Origin: Deltaproteobacteria bacterium
Lineage (GTDB): Bacteria; Desulfobacterota; Binatia; UBA9968
Assembly: GCA_016184235.1 (NCBI GenBank)
Contig: JACPDC010000090.1
Location: 1-11,902, forward strand
Reading direction: 5' to 3'
Length of the DNA: 11,902 nucleotides
Part shown: one piece after another, positions 1 to 7,029 of the stretch
Numbering within the stretch: position 1 is the first letter of the stretch
Layout: every line of letters starts with the position of its first letter
Notes under the pieces: generated by a model
Seen by the model: the letters and a program-made list of their open reading frames with translations, nothing else
The model's database searches: none
Told to the model about the DNA's origin: nothing
Translations under genes and position numbers: made by a program

Positions 1-240
1 CAGCCCGCGGATGATGCGCGACTTCGCCTGTCCCCGCTCCCCCAGGAAAACCATGTGGTGCCCCGAGAGGATCGCGTTCTCTATATCCGGAACGACCGTG
101 TCGTCGTAGCCGACGATGCCCGGCAAAATCCGCTCTTCCGTCTCCAGGCAATGGACCAGGTTCTTGCGCATCTCCTCGCGCACCGTGAGCACCGGACGGC
201 CGCTTTTTTTCAGCTCTCCAAAAGTCTTTGCCTCTTTCAC
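1..240 (-). CDS. Mg-chelatase/MoxR-like AAA+ ATPase, N-terminal part (cut by left edge)
   Basis: The first 80 codons of a gene continue beyond the left edge. The start is a GTG at 240. A TAA lies in frame six codons upstream, and a strong Shine-Dalgarno sequence (AGGGAGG) sits 9 nt before the GTG, so this start is well supported. Around residues 41-80 the protein reads GIVGYDDTVVPDIENAIL, followed by GERGQAKS (67-74), a Walker A P-loop. This is the layout of ChlI/MoxR-like AAA+ ATPases often annotated as 'magnesium chelatase' or 'sigma-54-interacting' proteins. The GYDDTVVP-type segment before the P-loop is typical of that group. The P-loop has Ala where Gly is usual before the Lys-Ser, which this family tolerates. 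The gene follows lapA by 28 bp on the same strand, so it probably belongs to the transcript tail. The substrate is unknown. True Mg-chelatase activity is unlikely without chlorophyll genes, but that is inference. Confidence 0.75.
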   Translation of the reverse strand, partial: MKEAKTFGELKKSGRPVLTVREEMRKNLVHCLETEERILPGIVGYDDTVVPDIENAILSGHHMVFLGERGQAKSRIIRGL

Positions 241-268
241 GCCTGTCTGCCTCCCTTATGTCGAGATT

Positions 269-583
269 CTACCCTTTTGTCGCGTTCCCCGCCATAGCGC
301 GCTCCCTTTCCCGGTGCGGCTGCAGCTCCTTTTCCAACGCCGCGATTTCTCGTTCTTTTTGCCGCAGGCTCCTTCTCAAGGTCCATTCGTCGACGACAAA
401 CCCGGCCCCTGCCAGGAGAACGCCGAAAAGCACCGAAAACAGCACGAGGAGAAAGACCGGCACCGGCGGAGTCTCCAGTCCGAAATAATACCTGAGGACG
501 ACCCACCCCGTATTCTCCATGGCGAAGGTGATGCCCAGGATGAAAAGCAGAGTGAGGAAAATCGTCTTGGCGACCTTAACCAT
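269..583 (-). CDS. lapA: LapA-domain inner membrane protein (DUF1049 type)
   Basis: This 104-residue membrane protein has two hydrophobic helices, at about residues 5-22 and 41-64. A short loop with ENTGWVVLRYYFG lies between them. The charged C-terminal tail (about 68-95, RRSLRQKEREIAALEKEL) should form a cytoplasmic coiled coil. This is the plan of LapA (lipopolysaccharide assembly protein A/YciS-like, DUF1049). In E. coli LapA works with LapB in controlling LPS synthesis; whether the same holds here is inference, since no lapB follows. Position supports the call, because lapA-like genes commonly lie just downstream of rpsA-ihfB in proteobacteria. The ATG overlaps the end of the HIT gene by 8 bp (ATGGTTAA) and no good Shine-Dalgarno sequence is visible, so translation is probably coupled to the HIT gene. 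Confidence 0.8.
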   Translation of the reverse strand: MVKVAKTIFLTLLFILGITFAMENTGWVVLRYYFGLETPPVPVFLLVLFSVLFGVLLAGAGFVVDEWTLRRSLRQKEREIAALEKELQPHRERERAMAGNATKG

Positions 584-1079
584 GCCCGGGAACCGAAAAA
601 TCCTTGAAAAAAGGGCTCAGCCGATCATAGCTGTCCAGCAGATGCTGGGAGATGACTTTCGCCTCTCCGACCACCGGCATGAAGTTCGTGTCTCCCTCCC
701 AGCGCGGCACCACGTGCCAGTGGAGATGATCCTCCACCCCGGCCCCAGCGCAACGGCCGAGGTTCATCCCGAGATTGACGCCCCCGGGCTTCAGCGCCTC
801 GAGAACTACGGCCACCGAGGAGCGCAAGGCGGCACAGAGGTCCTGGTATTCCTCCCGGGAGAGGGCCGACATGTCGTTCGTATGCCGTTTCGGCGCCAGT
901 AAAAGATGGCCCGAGTTGTAGGGATACTTGTTCAGCATGATGAGGGAATGGTCCGTTTGGGTGAGAAGCAGGCTGGCGCGGGCATCCGCCGATTTCAGCT
1001 TATCGCAGAAGATACACCCCGGTTCCTTCGCCCCGCCCTCGATGTAGGCCATCCTCCACGGCGCCCAGATGGGTTTCAT
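576..1079 (-). CDS. HIT-family nucleotide hydrolase/Ap4A phosphorylase-like protein
   Basis: This 167-residue cytosolic protein carries the histidine triad HLHWHVVPRW (His118, His120, His122). That motif acts on nucleotide phosphates through a His-AMP intermediate. The N-terminus IWAPWRMAYIEG is followed by CIFC (Cys22, Cys25), half of the zinc-binding site seen in Ap4A phosphorylase-type and GalT-like HIT proteins. The conserved segment NKYPYNSGHLLLAPKRH (50-66) is the usual beta-strand part of the HIT fold. Length and motifs fit bacterial HIT proteins labelled 'HIT domain-containing' or 'Ap4A phosphorylase'. The exact substrate (Ap4A, AMP conjugates or other) cannot be read from the sequence. 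The gene begins 8 bp after ihfB and overlaps lapA by 8 bp, so it is co-transcribed. Its Shine-Dalgarno sequence is weak. Confidence 0.88.
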   Translation of the reverse strand: MKPIWAPWRMAYIEGGAKEPGCIFCDKLKSADARASLLLTQTDHSLIMLNKYPYNSGHLLLAPKRHTNDMSALSREEYQDLCAALRSSVAVVLEALKPGGVNLGMNLGRCAGAGVEDHLHWHVVPRWEGDTNFMPVVGEAKVISQHLLDSYDRLSPFFKDFSVPGHG

Positions 1080-1087
1080 CGATGTCT

Positions 1088-1381
1088 CTACTCGGAAGAG
1101 CCCTTGCCGTCCACTCTCAGCCTGAGCTCCTTGCCGACCTTGAAAAACGGCACCTTCTTGGCCGCTACGGACACCACGGCCCCGCTCTTCGGATTCCTCC
1201 CCTCGCGCGCGCGGCGGTGCTTGATGACGAAACTGCCAAACCCGCGAATCTCGATTCTCTCTCCGTGGCCCATCGCGTCCACCATCGAATCGAAAATCGA
1301 GTTGATAATGACCTCGGCATCCCGCCGTGAAAGATGAGGAAACTTTTTATTGACCTCTTCGATCAAGTCTCTCTTCGTCAT
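1088..1381 (-). CDS. ihfB: Integration host factor beta-type DNA-bending protein
   Basis: This is a 97-residue HU/IHF-family nucleoid protein. Family marks are the N-terminal MTKRDLIEEV, the RGFGSF turn (46-51), the arm motif GRNPKSG (61-67) with Pro64, the residue that intercalates between base pairs and kinks DNA, and VPFFKVGKELR (77-87). The arm sequence and the location in a cmk-rpsA-ihfB cluster favour IHF-beta over HU. IHF works as an alpha/beta heterodimer in E. coli; the partner gene is not in the window. A good Shine-Dalgarno run (AGGGGGT) lies close to the ATG at 1381. The gene stands 57 bp after sppA, the widest gap in this half of the operon, and that gap holds a small hairpin. 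Compared with E. coli, sppA has been placed between rpsA and ihfB. The short GKGSSE tail varies between species. Confidence 0.92.
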   Translation of the reverse strand: MTKRDLIEEVNKKFPHLSRRDAEVIINSIFDSMVDAMGHGERIEIRGFGSFVIKHRRAREGRNPKSGAVVSVAAKKVPFFKVGKELRLRVDGKGSSE

Positions 1382-1400
1382 AATACCCCCTGAACAAAGC

Positions 1401-1423
1401 TGTTGGTTTTATGACATCCAACA
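1401..1423. other. Small inverted repeat in the sppA-ihfB gap
   Basis: The arms TGTTGG (1401-1406) and CCAACA (1418-1423) are separated by 11 bases. This is the only sizeable untranslated gap between sppA and ihfB. No T-run follows on the minus strand, so it does not look like an intrinsic terminator. It could be a protein-binding site, an mRNA stability hairpin or chance. No convincing -35/-10 pair was found around it. Confidence 0.3.
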
Positions 1424-1438
1424 ACTAAGGACTGTGCG

Positions 1439-2335
1439 TCATTGAACCCAAGAGGGAGACCACTCATACCTCAATCCCCGGCTCTCGCCTGCGCTCCACC
1501 CCTTGCCAAAGAAAGAAAACAACAGATCCTCCAGCCAACCCTTGTCCCGGCGCCGGGCCTGAATCACCTGAGGCGCGCCATCGATACCTCCGCGCTTGGC
1601 GGCAAGATCGATCGCGTCCTCCATGTTGCCCAGGATGTCCACCAGGCCCAATGCCTTCGCCTGCTGCCCGGAGTAAACCCTCCCGTCGGCGATCTCCTTG
1701 ACTTTCTCCTCGGGCAGGCGCCTCCCCTGAGCCACCGCGGCCACGAATTGGCCGTGCACGTTATCTACCAACGACTGGAGAATAGCCTTTTCCTCGGCCG
1801 AGAGCGGCCGCAGCGGCGAACCGATATCCTTGTGCGGGCCGCTTTTGATGGCGTACCCTTTGAGCCCGATCTTCCGCAGCAGTTCCTCGACGTTGCCGAG
1901 CTCCATGATGACGCCGATGGAACCCGTAAGAGTCCCGGCGTTGGCAACCACCTGATCGCAGGCGCTGGCGATATAATAACCGCCGGACGTCGCCATGCTG
2001 CCCAGCGAAGCGATCACCGGCTTCTTTTTCTTCAGTTTCCCTATCTCCTCGGAGATCTCCTGGGTCGGGGCCACTCCCCCGCCGGGAGAATCGATCCGGA
2101 CTACCACCGCCTTGATCCCTCGAGCCTCCCCAAACTGCTTCAGATTGCGAATGGCCTCGTCGGAGCCGTCGATCGCGCCCGTGATCTCCACCACGCCGAC
2201 GCTGTCACCCCCGAAAAGCGAAACGACCTCGAGCTCGCCTCCCGTCAGGTAAGCATAGAAAAAAACCGCGACAAAAAAAACCAGAATCGAAAGGCAGAGG
2301 ATGCCCAGCCCCTTAAGCAATGAATGTCTAGCCAT
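1439..2335 (-). CDS. sppA: Signal peptide peptidase SppA, short (36-kDa) type
   Basis: This 298-residue membrane-bound serine protease of the ClpP/crotonase fold clears signal peptides left in the membrane after secretion. One N-terminal hydrophobic segment (about 10-30) anchors it, with the catalytic part outside the cytosol. Visible motifs are VVRIDSPGGGVAPTQEI (79-95), GSMATSGGYYIA with the nucleophile Ser117, GSIGV (138-142), and the general base Lys169 in SGPHKD. The Ser-Lys spacing of 52 matches the Ser/Lys dyad spacing known for Bacillus SppA. The length fits the single-domain family rather than the double-length E. coli enzyme. The ATG overlaps the rpsA stop by 8 bp (ATGGCTAG), with no clear Shine-Dalgarno sequence nearby, so expression is probably coupled to rpsA. 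The C-terminal 30 residues are not conserved features I recognise. Confidence 0.93.
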   Translation of the reverse strand: MARHSLLKGLGILCLSILVFFVAVFFYAYLTGGELEVVSLFGGDSVGVVEITGAIDGSDEAIRNLKQFGEARGIKAVVVRIDSPGGGVAPTQEISEEIGKLKKKKPVIASLGSMATSGGYYIASACDQVVANAGTLTGSIGVIMELGNVEELLRKIGLKGYAIKSGPHKDIGSPLRPLSAEEKAILQSLVDNVHGQFVAAVAQGRRLPEEKVKEIADGRVYSGQQAKALGLVDILGNMEDAIDLAAKRGGIDGAPQVIQARRRDKGWLEDLLFSFFGKGWSAGESRGLRYEWSPSWVQ

Positions 2336-4112
2336 TGCCGCGGCTCTTACCCTTTTCGGGAGGCAGGGCCCCCTCGGCCTGAGCTCGGGACGAAGGCTCT
2401 TCGTCCCGATCGAGCGGGAGCTCCTCGTTCAAAATACTCTCGAAGGAAAAACGCCCCCCCTCCTTTTCCTTCTTCAGGTAGTTTTCCATCTCCTGGCGTT
2501 CCTCGGTTTTCTTCAACGCCCGGATGCTGAGCCCGATCTTCCTTTCCTGGGGATCCACATGGATCACTTCCGCCTCCACGGAATCTCCTGCCTTGAACAG
2601 GCTCGACGGTTTCTCCACGCGCTCCGTGCTCAACTGCGAGACGTGGATGAGCCCTTCCACCCCTTCCTCCAGCCGCACAAAAACACCAAAATCGGGAACG
2701 CTGGTGACTTCTCCCTTGATCTTAGAGCCCACCGGATACCGCTCCGCGATCACCTTCCACGGATCGGCTGTGAGCTGCTTGATCCCGAGAGAAAAACGCT
2801 CGTTCTGCACATCCACGCCGAGGACCTTGGCCTCCACCATGTCGCCTTTCTTGTACAGCTCCGAAGGGTGCTTGACCTTTTTCGTCCAGTGCAGATCGGA
2901 AACATGGACCAGGCCGTCGATCCCTTCCTCAACCCCGACGAAGACACCGAAGTCGGTAACGTTCCGCACCGGTCCTTGAATAACGCTGCCTGCAGGGTAC
3001 TTTTCCTTTACCTGATCCCACGGATTCGGCAAGACCTGTTTGAGGCCGAGGGAAATGCGGCGGTGATTCGGATCCACGTTGAGGATCATCACTTCCACGG
3101 CCTCGCCGACCTCGACCACCTTCGAAGGGTGCGAGATCTTCTTGGTCCAAGACATCTCCGAAATATGGATCAATCCCTCTACGCCCTTCTCCAGCTCCAC
3201 GAAGGCGCCGTAATCCATCAGGCTCAAGACCTTGCCTCGGACCCGCGCTCCCACGGCGTATTTTTCCGCCACGGAGCCCCACGGGTCCGGACTGATCTGC
3301 TTCATACCGAGCGAGATCCGCTCCCGCTCGGCATCGAACCTGAGAACGGCGACCTTGATGCGGTCTCCGACCTTCACCACCTCCGAAGGGTGATTGATGC
3401 GGCCCCACGACATGTCGCTGATGTGCAGGATCCCATCGATTCCCCCGAGATCCACGAAGGCGCCGTAGCTGGTGATGTTTTTTACCGTCCCTTCCAGGAT
3501 CACCCCCTCCTCCAATACTTTTAGAATTTCTTTCTTCAGCACCTCTCGCTCTTTTTCAAGGAGGACGCGGCGGGAAACGACCACGTTGCCGCGCGGGCGA
3601 TTGTACTTGAGAACGGCGAATCTGTCCCGTGCGCCGACAAATTTATCGAGATTGCGCGTCGGCCGGACATCCACATGCGAGCCGGGAAGAAATCCCGGCA
3701 CTCCGACATCCACCTTGAATCCGCCCTTGACCTTGGCGAGAATGACGCCTTCCACTCCCGAACCTTCCCGATAGGCCTTTTCGATCTCCTCCCAAACCTT
3801 GATATTCTCCGCCCGCTGCCGTGACAGGACGATGCCGCCGTTCTCCCCTTCCGAGGAATCAAAGAAAACGTCCACCTCGTCCCCTACCTTGACCTGGACG
3901 TTCCCGCCGCGGTCCAAGAATTCCTGCAGGGGAATTTGGCCCTCCGATTTGTACCCGACGTCGATCATGACATGGGTGGCGGTAACCCCCACGACTCTCC
4001 CTTTGACCACCTCCCCGGGCTTGACCGAGCGCATGCTCTCTTCAAAGAGGGTCTGAAAATCGTCGCCGCCAGCCGCGGCTCCGGGCGCTTTGCCTGCTTC
4101 TTTTTGGTCCAT
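2328..4112 (-). CDS. rpsA: 30S ribosomal protein S1 (six S1 repeats)
   Basis: Ribosomal protein S1 binds mRNA at the 30S platform and helps unfold leaders and start translation. The 594-residue protein has six OB-fold S1 repeats, at about 33-101, 118-184, 203-272, 289-358, 376-445 and 463-532. Repeats 3-6 carry the strong RNA-binding signature (for example YGAFVDLGGIDGILHISDMS, and DFGVFV...GLVHVSDLHW). The first two are diverged, as expected for the ribosome-docking repeats. Length and repeat number match proteobacterial S1 rather than the shorter forms of Gram-positives. The 14-residue lead before FQTLFEESM and the acidic/charged tail after about 535 are low-complexity. The gene sits 18 bp after cmk, a classic pairing, with GAAGGG about 12 nt before the ATG. 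Its last 80 bases contain a strong hairpin, and its stop overlaps sppA. Confidence 0.97.
   Translation of the reverse strand: MDQKEAGKAPGAAAGGDDFQTLFEESMRSVKPGEVVKGRVVGVTATHVMIDVGYKSEGQIPLQEFLDRGGNVQVKVGDEVDVFFDSSEGENGGIVLSRQRAENIKVWEEIEKAYREGSGVEGVILAKVKGGFKVDVGVPGFLPGSHVDVRPTRNLDKFVGARDRFAVLKYNRPRGNVVVSRRVLLEKEREVLKKEILKVLEEGVILEGTVKNITSYGAFVDLGGIDGILHISDMSWGRINHPSEVVKVGDRIKVAVLRFDAERERISLGMKQISPDPWGSVAEKYAVGARVRGKVLSLMDYGAFVELEKGVEGLIHISEMSWTKKISHPSKVVEVGEAVEVMILNVDPNHRRISLGLKQVLPNPWDQVKEKYPAGSVIQGPVRNVTDFGVFVGVEEGIDGLVHVSDLHWTKKVKHPSELYKKGDMVEAKVLGVDVQNERFSLGIKQLTADPWKVIAERYPVGSKIKGEVTSVPDFGVFVRLEEGVEGLIHVSQLSTERVEKPSSLFKAGDSVEAEVIHVDPQERKIGLSIRALKKTEERQEMENYLKKEKEGGRFSFESILNEELPLDRDEEPSSRAQAEGALPPEKGKSRGNG
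2385..2409. repeat. Perfect 11-bp inverted repeat (hairpin) in the 3' end of rpsA
   Basis: The arms TCGGGACGAAG (2385-2395) and CTTCGTCCCGA (2399-2409) are perfectly complementary around a 3-base loop. In the minus-strand mRNA this would make a very stable stem-loop inside the rpsA reading frame (encoding about DRDEEPSSR). It lies in the variable tail after the sixth S1 repeat, roughly 50 bases before the sppA start. No T-run follows it. It may act on mRNA decay or differential expression of rpsA and sppA; that role is inference. Confidence 0.75.
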
Positions 4113-4130
4113 GAACTATCGTTTCCCTTC

Positions 4131-4826
4131 TCAGTGAATTAGCGAAAGTTTCTTTTTGATCTCTTCCATAATACGCTCGACGACGCTATCGACGTCAACC
4201 GCCGTCGAATCGATCACCACCGCGTCCTCGGCGGGGCGCAGCGGGGCCACGTCTCGCTCCCTGTCCCGCCGGTCCCTTTGTTCCATCTCCCCACGGGTCT
4301 CAGCCATGTCGACCCGGTCTCCCCGACTCCTGAGCTCCTCGAAGCGCCGCGTGGCGCGCTCTCGAGCGGAGGCGTCCAAATAAATTTTGACTTCGGCGTT
4401 CGGAAAGACAACCGTGCCGATATCCCTCCCCTCGGCAACCACCCCGCCCTTGGAGCCCATCTCCCTCTGTAGCTCGACCATCCGCTGCCGCACGATCTTG
4501 CTGGTCGAGACTCGCGATGCCATCTGGCTGAGCTCGGGAGTGCGGATCCATCCGCTGACGTCGGTGCCGTTGAGCAAAACTTGCGCCCGTCCGTCCCTCT
4601 CCGCCAGCTCGATACGGGTATCGCGGAGCGCCTTCCGGAGCGCCTCTTCGTTCTTGAGGTCCAGTCCCTCCTTCATGACCCTCCAGGCGAAAGCGCGGTA
4701 CATCGCGCCGGTGTCCATATACGTATAACCCATTTCTTTTGCCACCCGCTTGGCAACCGTGCTCTTGCCGGCCCCGGCCGGACCGTCAATCGCAACGATA
4801 AGCTTTCTCACCTGTTCGGCGCGCAC
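4131..4826 (-). CDS. cmk: Cytidylate (CMP/dCMP) kinase
   Basis: This cytosolic enzyme phosphorylates CMP and dCMP with ATP in pyrimidine nucleotide recycling. The 231-residue protein shows the P-loop GPAGAGKST (15-23), YMDTGAMYR (36-44), LNGTDVSGWIRTPE (85-98), the NMP-binding stretch AEGRDIGTVVFP (131-142), KIYLDAS (147-153) and the lid/end motif RDRRDRERDVAPLRPAEDA. All are typical of Cmk, and the length is normal. The assigned start is a GTG at 4826 that shares one base with the aroA stop (TAGTG), so translation is coupled. A second in-frame GTG at 4811 would give a start closer to the usual 'KLIVAIDG', but it has no Shine-Dalgarno sequence. The aroA-cmk-rpsA order is the standard one for many proteobacteria; ispH, found between cmk and rpsA in some relatives, is absent. 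Confidence 0.96.
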   Translation of the reverse strand: MRAEQVRKLIVAIDGPAGAGKSTVAKRVAKEMGYTYMDTGAMYRAFAWRVMKEGLDLKNEEALRKALRDTRIELAERDGRAQVLLNGTDVSGWIRTPELSQMASRVSTSKIVRQRMVELQREMGSKGGVVAEGRDIGTVVFPNAEVKIYLDASARERATRRFEELRSRGDRVDMAETRGEMEQRDRRDRERDVAPLRPAEDAVVIDSTAVDVDSVVERIMEEIKKKLSLIH

Positions 4827-6112
4827 TATGAAGCGCGGATCCCTTCCAGGAGATCAAAAAAGCCGGGAAACGAGATATCCGCACAAGCGCTGTCGTCGAT
4901 TTTTACTCCCCCTTCCGCGGACAAGCCGGCGACGGCCAGGGCCATCGCTATCCGATGGTCCCCGTAGCTACGGACACCGGCCCCTTGCAGCCGGCTCCTG
5001 CCCTCGATCTTCATGCCGTCTTCCCGCTCCTCCACCCTCACCCCCAGCTTGCGCAACTCACTGGTCATGGCGGCGATCCGGTCCGATTCCTTATACCTCA
5101 ATTCCTTCGCGCCGGATATGGTCGTCACCCCTTGGGCCAGCGCCGCCGCGACGCACAAAACAGGATACTCATCTATCGTCCGAGCCGCCATCTCAGGGCC
5201 GATATCGACGCCGCTCAGCTTTCTCCCCGAGATGCGCAGATCCGCGACCGGCTCCCGCGCCTCATCTCGGGTATGAATCAACTCTATCGCCGCTCCCATG
5301 CGCCGGAGAATATCGATAATCCCGCTCCTCGTGGGATTACACCCGACCTCGCGGATCAGGATCTCGGAGCCCGGGATCGCCGCGGCGGCCACCATGAAGA
5401 ACGCCGCCGAGGAGAGATCGCCGGGGACCCGCACGTCTCTCGCCACGAGACACTGGGGCCCCTCCAGGGCAACGGACCGGCCATCGACCTTCAACCGCGC
5501 GCCGAAGGCCTGAGCCATGATCTCCGTATGGTCTCTCGACTGCTGCGGCTCCTCCACCGAGGTCACACCTCCCGCCTGAAGTCCCGCCAGGATGATCGCC
5601 GATTTTACCTGCGCGCTGGCGATCGGCAAGGTGTAATGAATCCCCTGAAGGCTGCCGCCGCGGATCTCCAGAGGAGCAAGCCCTTTGCCGTTCCGGCTCA
5701 AGATCTGAGCCCCCATGCGGCCGAGCGGCTCGATAACCCTTTGCATCGGCCTCAGCCTGAGAGAGGCATCTCCATCCAGCCGGGCGACAAACGGCCGGCC
5801 CGCCAGGACGCCGGAGAGCAGGCGCATGGTCGTCCCGGAATTGCCGCAATCGATGACTGTACCGGGCGCAGAGAGTCCGTCCCAGCCCTTCCCTTCGACG
5901 CATAGCGCTTCGCCGTCCCGCCAGATTTTTACGCCCAGATCCTTGAAGGCCTGCACCGTGCGCAGGTTATCCTCCCCTCCGGAGAGATTCCATATCCGGC
6001 TCCTGCCCCGGGCGATGCTCGTGAATATCACCGCCCTGTGGCCGATGGACTTGTCTCCCGGAACCGTCAACTCCCCCCGCAGCGGGCGCTTTGTTTCCTC
6101 GATCCTTTTCAT
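4826..6112 (-). CDS. aroA: 3-phosphoshikimate 1-carboxyvinyltransferase (EPSP synthase)
   Basis: EPSP synthase joins phosphoenolpyruvate to shikimate-3-phosphate, the sixth step of the shikimate pathway. The 428-residue protein has the N-terminal VPGDKSIGHRA motif (Lys21, Ser22, Arg26), the PEP-site segment CGNSGTTMRLLSG (89-101) with Gly93 and Arg97, SAQVKSAIILAGL (166-178), SRDHTE (192-197), IDEYPVL with the catalytic Asp314, ELRYKESDR with Glu342, and GDHRIAMA (384-391). The form GDKSI-HR and GNSGTT resembles the Gram-positive/CP4-like sequence type more than the E. coli type (SKSVSNR, GNAGTA). Herbicide tolerance cannot be concluded from that alone. An oddity is Gly where Ser is usual in KSISHR. 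The gene lies 9 bp after tyrA with no clear Shine-Dalgarno sequence and runs one base into cmk. Confidence 0.96.
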   Translation of the reverse strand: MKRIEETKRPLRGELTVPGDKSIGHRAVIFTSIARGRSRIWNLSGGEDNLRTVQAFKDLGVKIWRDGEALCVEGKGWDGLSAPGTVIDCGNSGTTMRLLSGVLAGRPFVARLDGDASLRLRPMQRVIEPLGRMGAQILSRNGKGLAPLEIRGGSLQGIHYTLPIASAQVKSAIILAGLQAGGVTSVEEPQQSRDHTEIMAQAFGARLKVDGRSVALEGPQCLVARDVRVPGDLSSAAFFMVAAAAIPGSEILIREVGCNPTRSGIIDILRRMGAAIELIHTRDEAREPVADLRISGRKLSGVDIGPEMAARTIDEYPVLCVAAALAQGVTTISGAKELRYKESDRIAAMTSELRKLGVRVEEREDGMKIEGRSRLQGAGVRSYGDHRIAMALAVAGLSAEGGVKIDDSACADISFPGFFDLLEGIRAS

Positions 6113-6121
6113 CTGTCGCGC

Positions 6122-6979
6122 TTACGCCATCTGCCGCCTTACCTCATTGGCGCGGGCAAATTCCCTCTCCAGCAAATCCCCTTTCCCCTCGCGAATCAGC
6201 TTTCTCAAGCGCTCCAGATTCCTGATGTAGTCGCTCAAGCCTTTGTCGATCGCCCGGTGGTTGAGCAGGCAGATATCCCGCCAGAGCTCCGGCCGGCTCG
6301 AGGCGATGCGGGTGAAATCCTTGAAGCCCCCGCCGCAGTAGCTCTTCAGGTCCACGGAGCCCGCCTTGGTCCGGCTCAGGGTATTCACCAGCGCGTAGAC
6401 GAGAACATGCGGCAGGTGGCTCACCACTCCCAGGATCCGATCGTGCAGCCGGGCGTCCATGATCTCGACCCGGGCGCCGACCCGGCGCCAAAAGCTATCC
6501 ATTTGCCTGAGCGCGCCGGGATCGGTCCGCCGCGTCGGCGTGAGGATGCATCTCTGCCCGACGAAGAGATCGGTGACCGCCGCCTGCGCGCCCCAGCGCT
6601 CGCTGCCCGCTATCGGGTGAGCGCCGACGAAAGGGATCTCACGGGGCAGGAGCTTCTCCATCTCCCGGACGATCTTCGCCTTGACGCTCCCCACGTCGCT
6701 CACCAGGCAGCCCGGCTTCAGCCCCCGCAGAAATGAAGCCGCCAACGGCGCCGTCGCCTGAACCGGCGTAGCTAGAATCAGCAGATCCACCCCGCTCGGA
6801 ATGTCGCCGGGGCTCGAGAAATAGCGATCTATGATGCCCCGTTCCCGGGCCAGACGGAGATTCTCCTCCCCCCGGCCGTAGCCGATGACCTCTTCGACCA
6901 AGCCATGCTTGCGCGCCGCCAGAGCCAGCGAGCCGCCGATCAAGCCCACACCCGCAACGACCATCTTGCGGAACATCAT
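6122..6979 (-). CDS. tyrA: Prephenate (or arogenate) dehydrogenase
   Basis: TyrA oxidatively decarboxylates prephenate to 4-hydroxyphenylpyruvate (or arogenate to tyrosine), the tyrosine branch after chorismate. The 285-residue protein has a Rossmann nucleotide site GVGLIGGS (10-17), ILATPV (68-73), SDVGSVK (94-100), HPIAGSE (121-127) with the catalytic His121, SHLPHV (187-192) and the helical C-terminal half GGGFKDFTRIA. It lacks a C-terminal ACT domain and a fused mutase. The reading frame stays open far upstream into the aroF antisense, but the family start is the ATG at 6979 (a second ATG at 6976). GGAG stands 7 nt before it, inside the hairpin repeat at 6981-7020. NAD versus NADP and prephenate versus arogenate preference cannot be told here. 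Confidence 0.94.
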   Translation of the reverse strand: MMFRKMVVAGVGLIGGSLALAARKHGLVEEVIGYGRGEENLRLARERGIIDRYFSSPGDIPSGVDLLILATPVQATAPLAASFLRGLKPGCLVSDVGSVKAKIVREMEKLLPREIPFVGAHPIAGSERWGAQAAVTDLFVGQRCILTPTRRTDPGALRQMDSFWRRVGARVEIMDARLHDRILGVVSHLPHVLVYALVNTLSRTKAGSVDLKSYCGGGFKDFTRIASSRPELWRDICLLNHRAIDKGLSDYIRNLERLRKLIREGKGDLLEREFARANEVRRQMA

Positions 6980-6980
6980 G

Positions 6981-7020
6981 GTTCGACTCCGCTCACCATG
7001 ACCCTGAGCATGTCGAAGGG
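6981..7020. repeat. REP-like hairpin repeat between DAHP synthase gene and tyrA
   Basis: The 50-bp gap contains an interrupted inverted repeat. The outer arms are TTCGAC (6982-6987) and GTCGAA (7012-7017), the inner arms GCTCA (6991-6995) and TGAGC (7005-7009), with a CCATGACCC loop and a small asymmetric bulge. The core words CCCTTCGAC...GCTCA and TGAGC...GTCGAAGGG are the kind seen in short intergenic repeats scattered through many environmental proteobacterial genomes; this is recalled, not searched. On the minus strand it supplies the GGAG (6990-6987) that serves as the tyrA Shine-Dalgarno sequence. No second copy is visible in the window. Confidence 0.65.
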
Positions 7021-7029
7021 TCAAGGCCA

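Noticed and set aside
1442..2323. 293-codon plus-strand open frame opposite sppA
   Set aside because: Antisense to a complete SppA with catalytic Ser and Lys in place; no coding features of its own.
2301..3524. 407-codon plus-strand open frame opposite rpsA
   Set aside because: Its apparent repeats are the antisense image of the S1 repeats; there is no independent start signal or domain.
4955..5905. 316-codon plus-strand open frame opposite aroA
   Set aside because: Shadow of the EPSP synthase gene, with Arg/His/Pro-rich composition typical of antisense translation.
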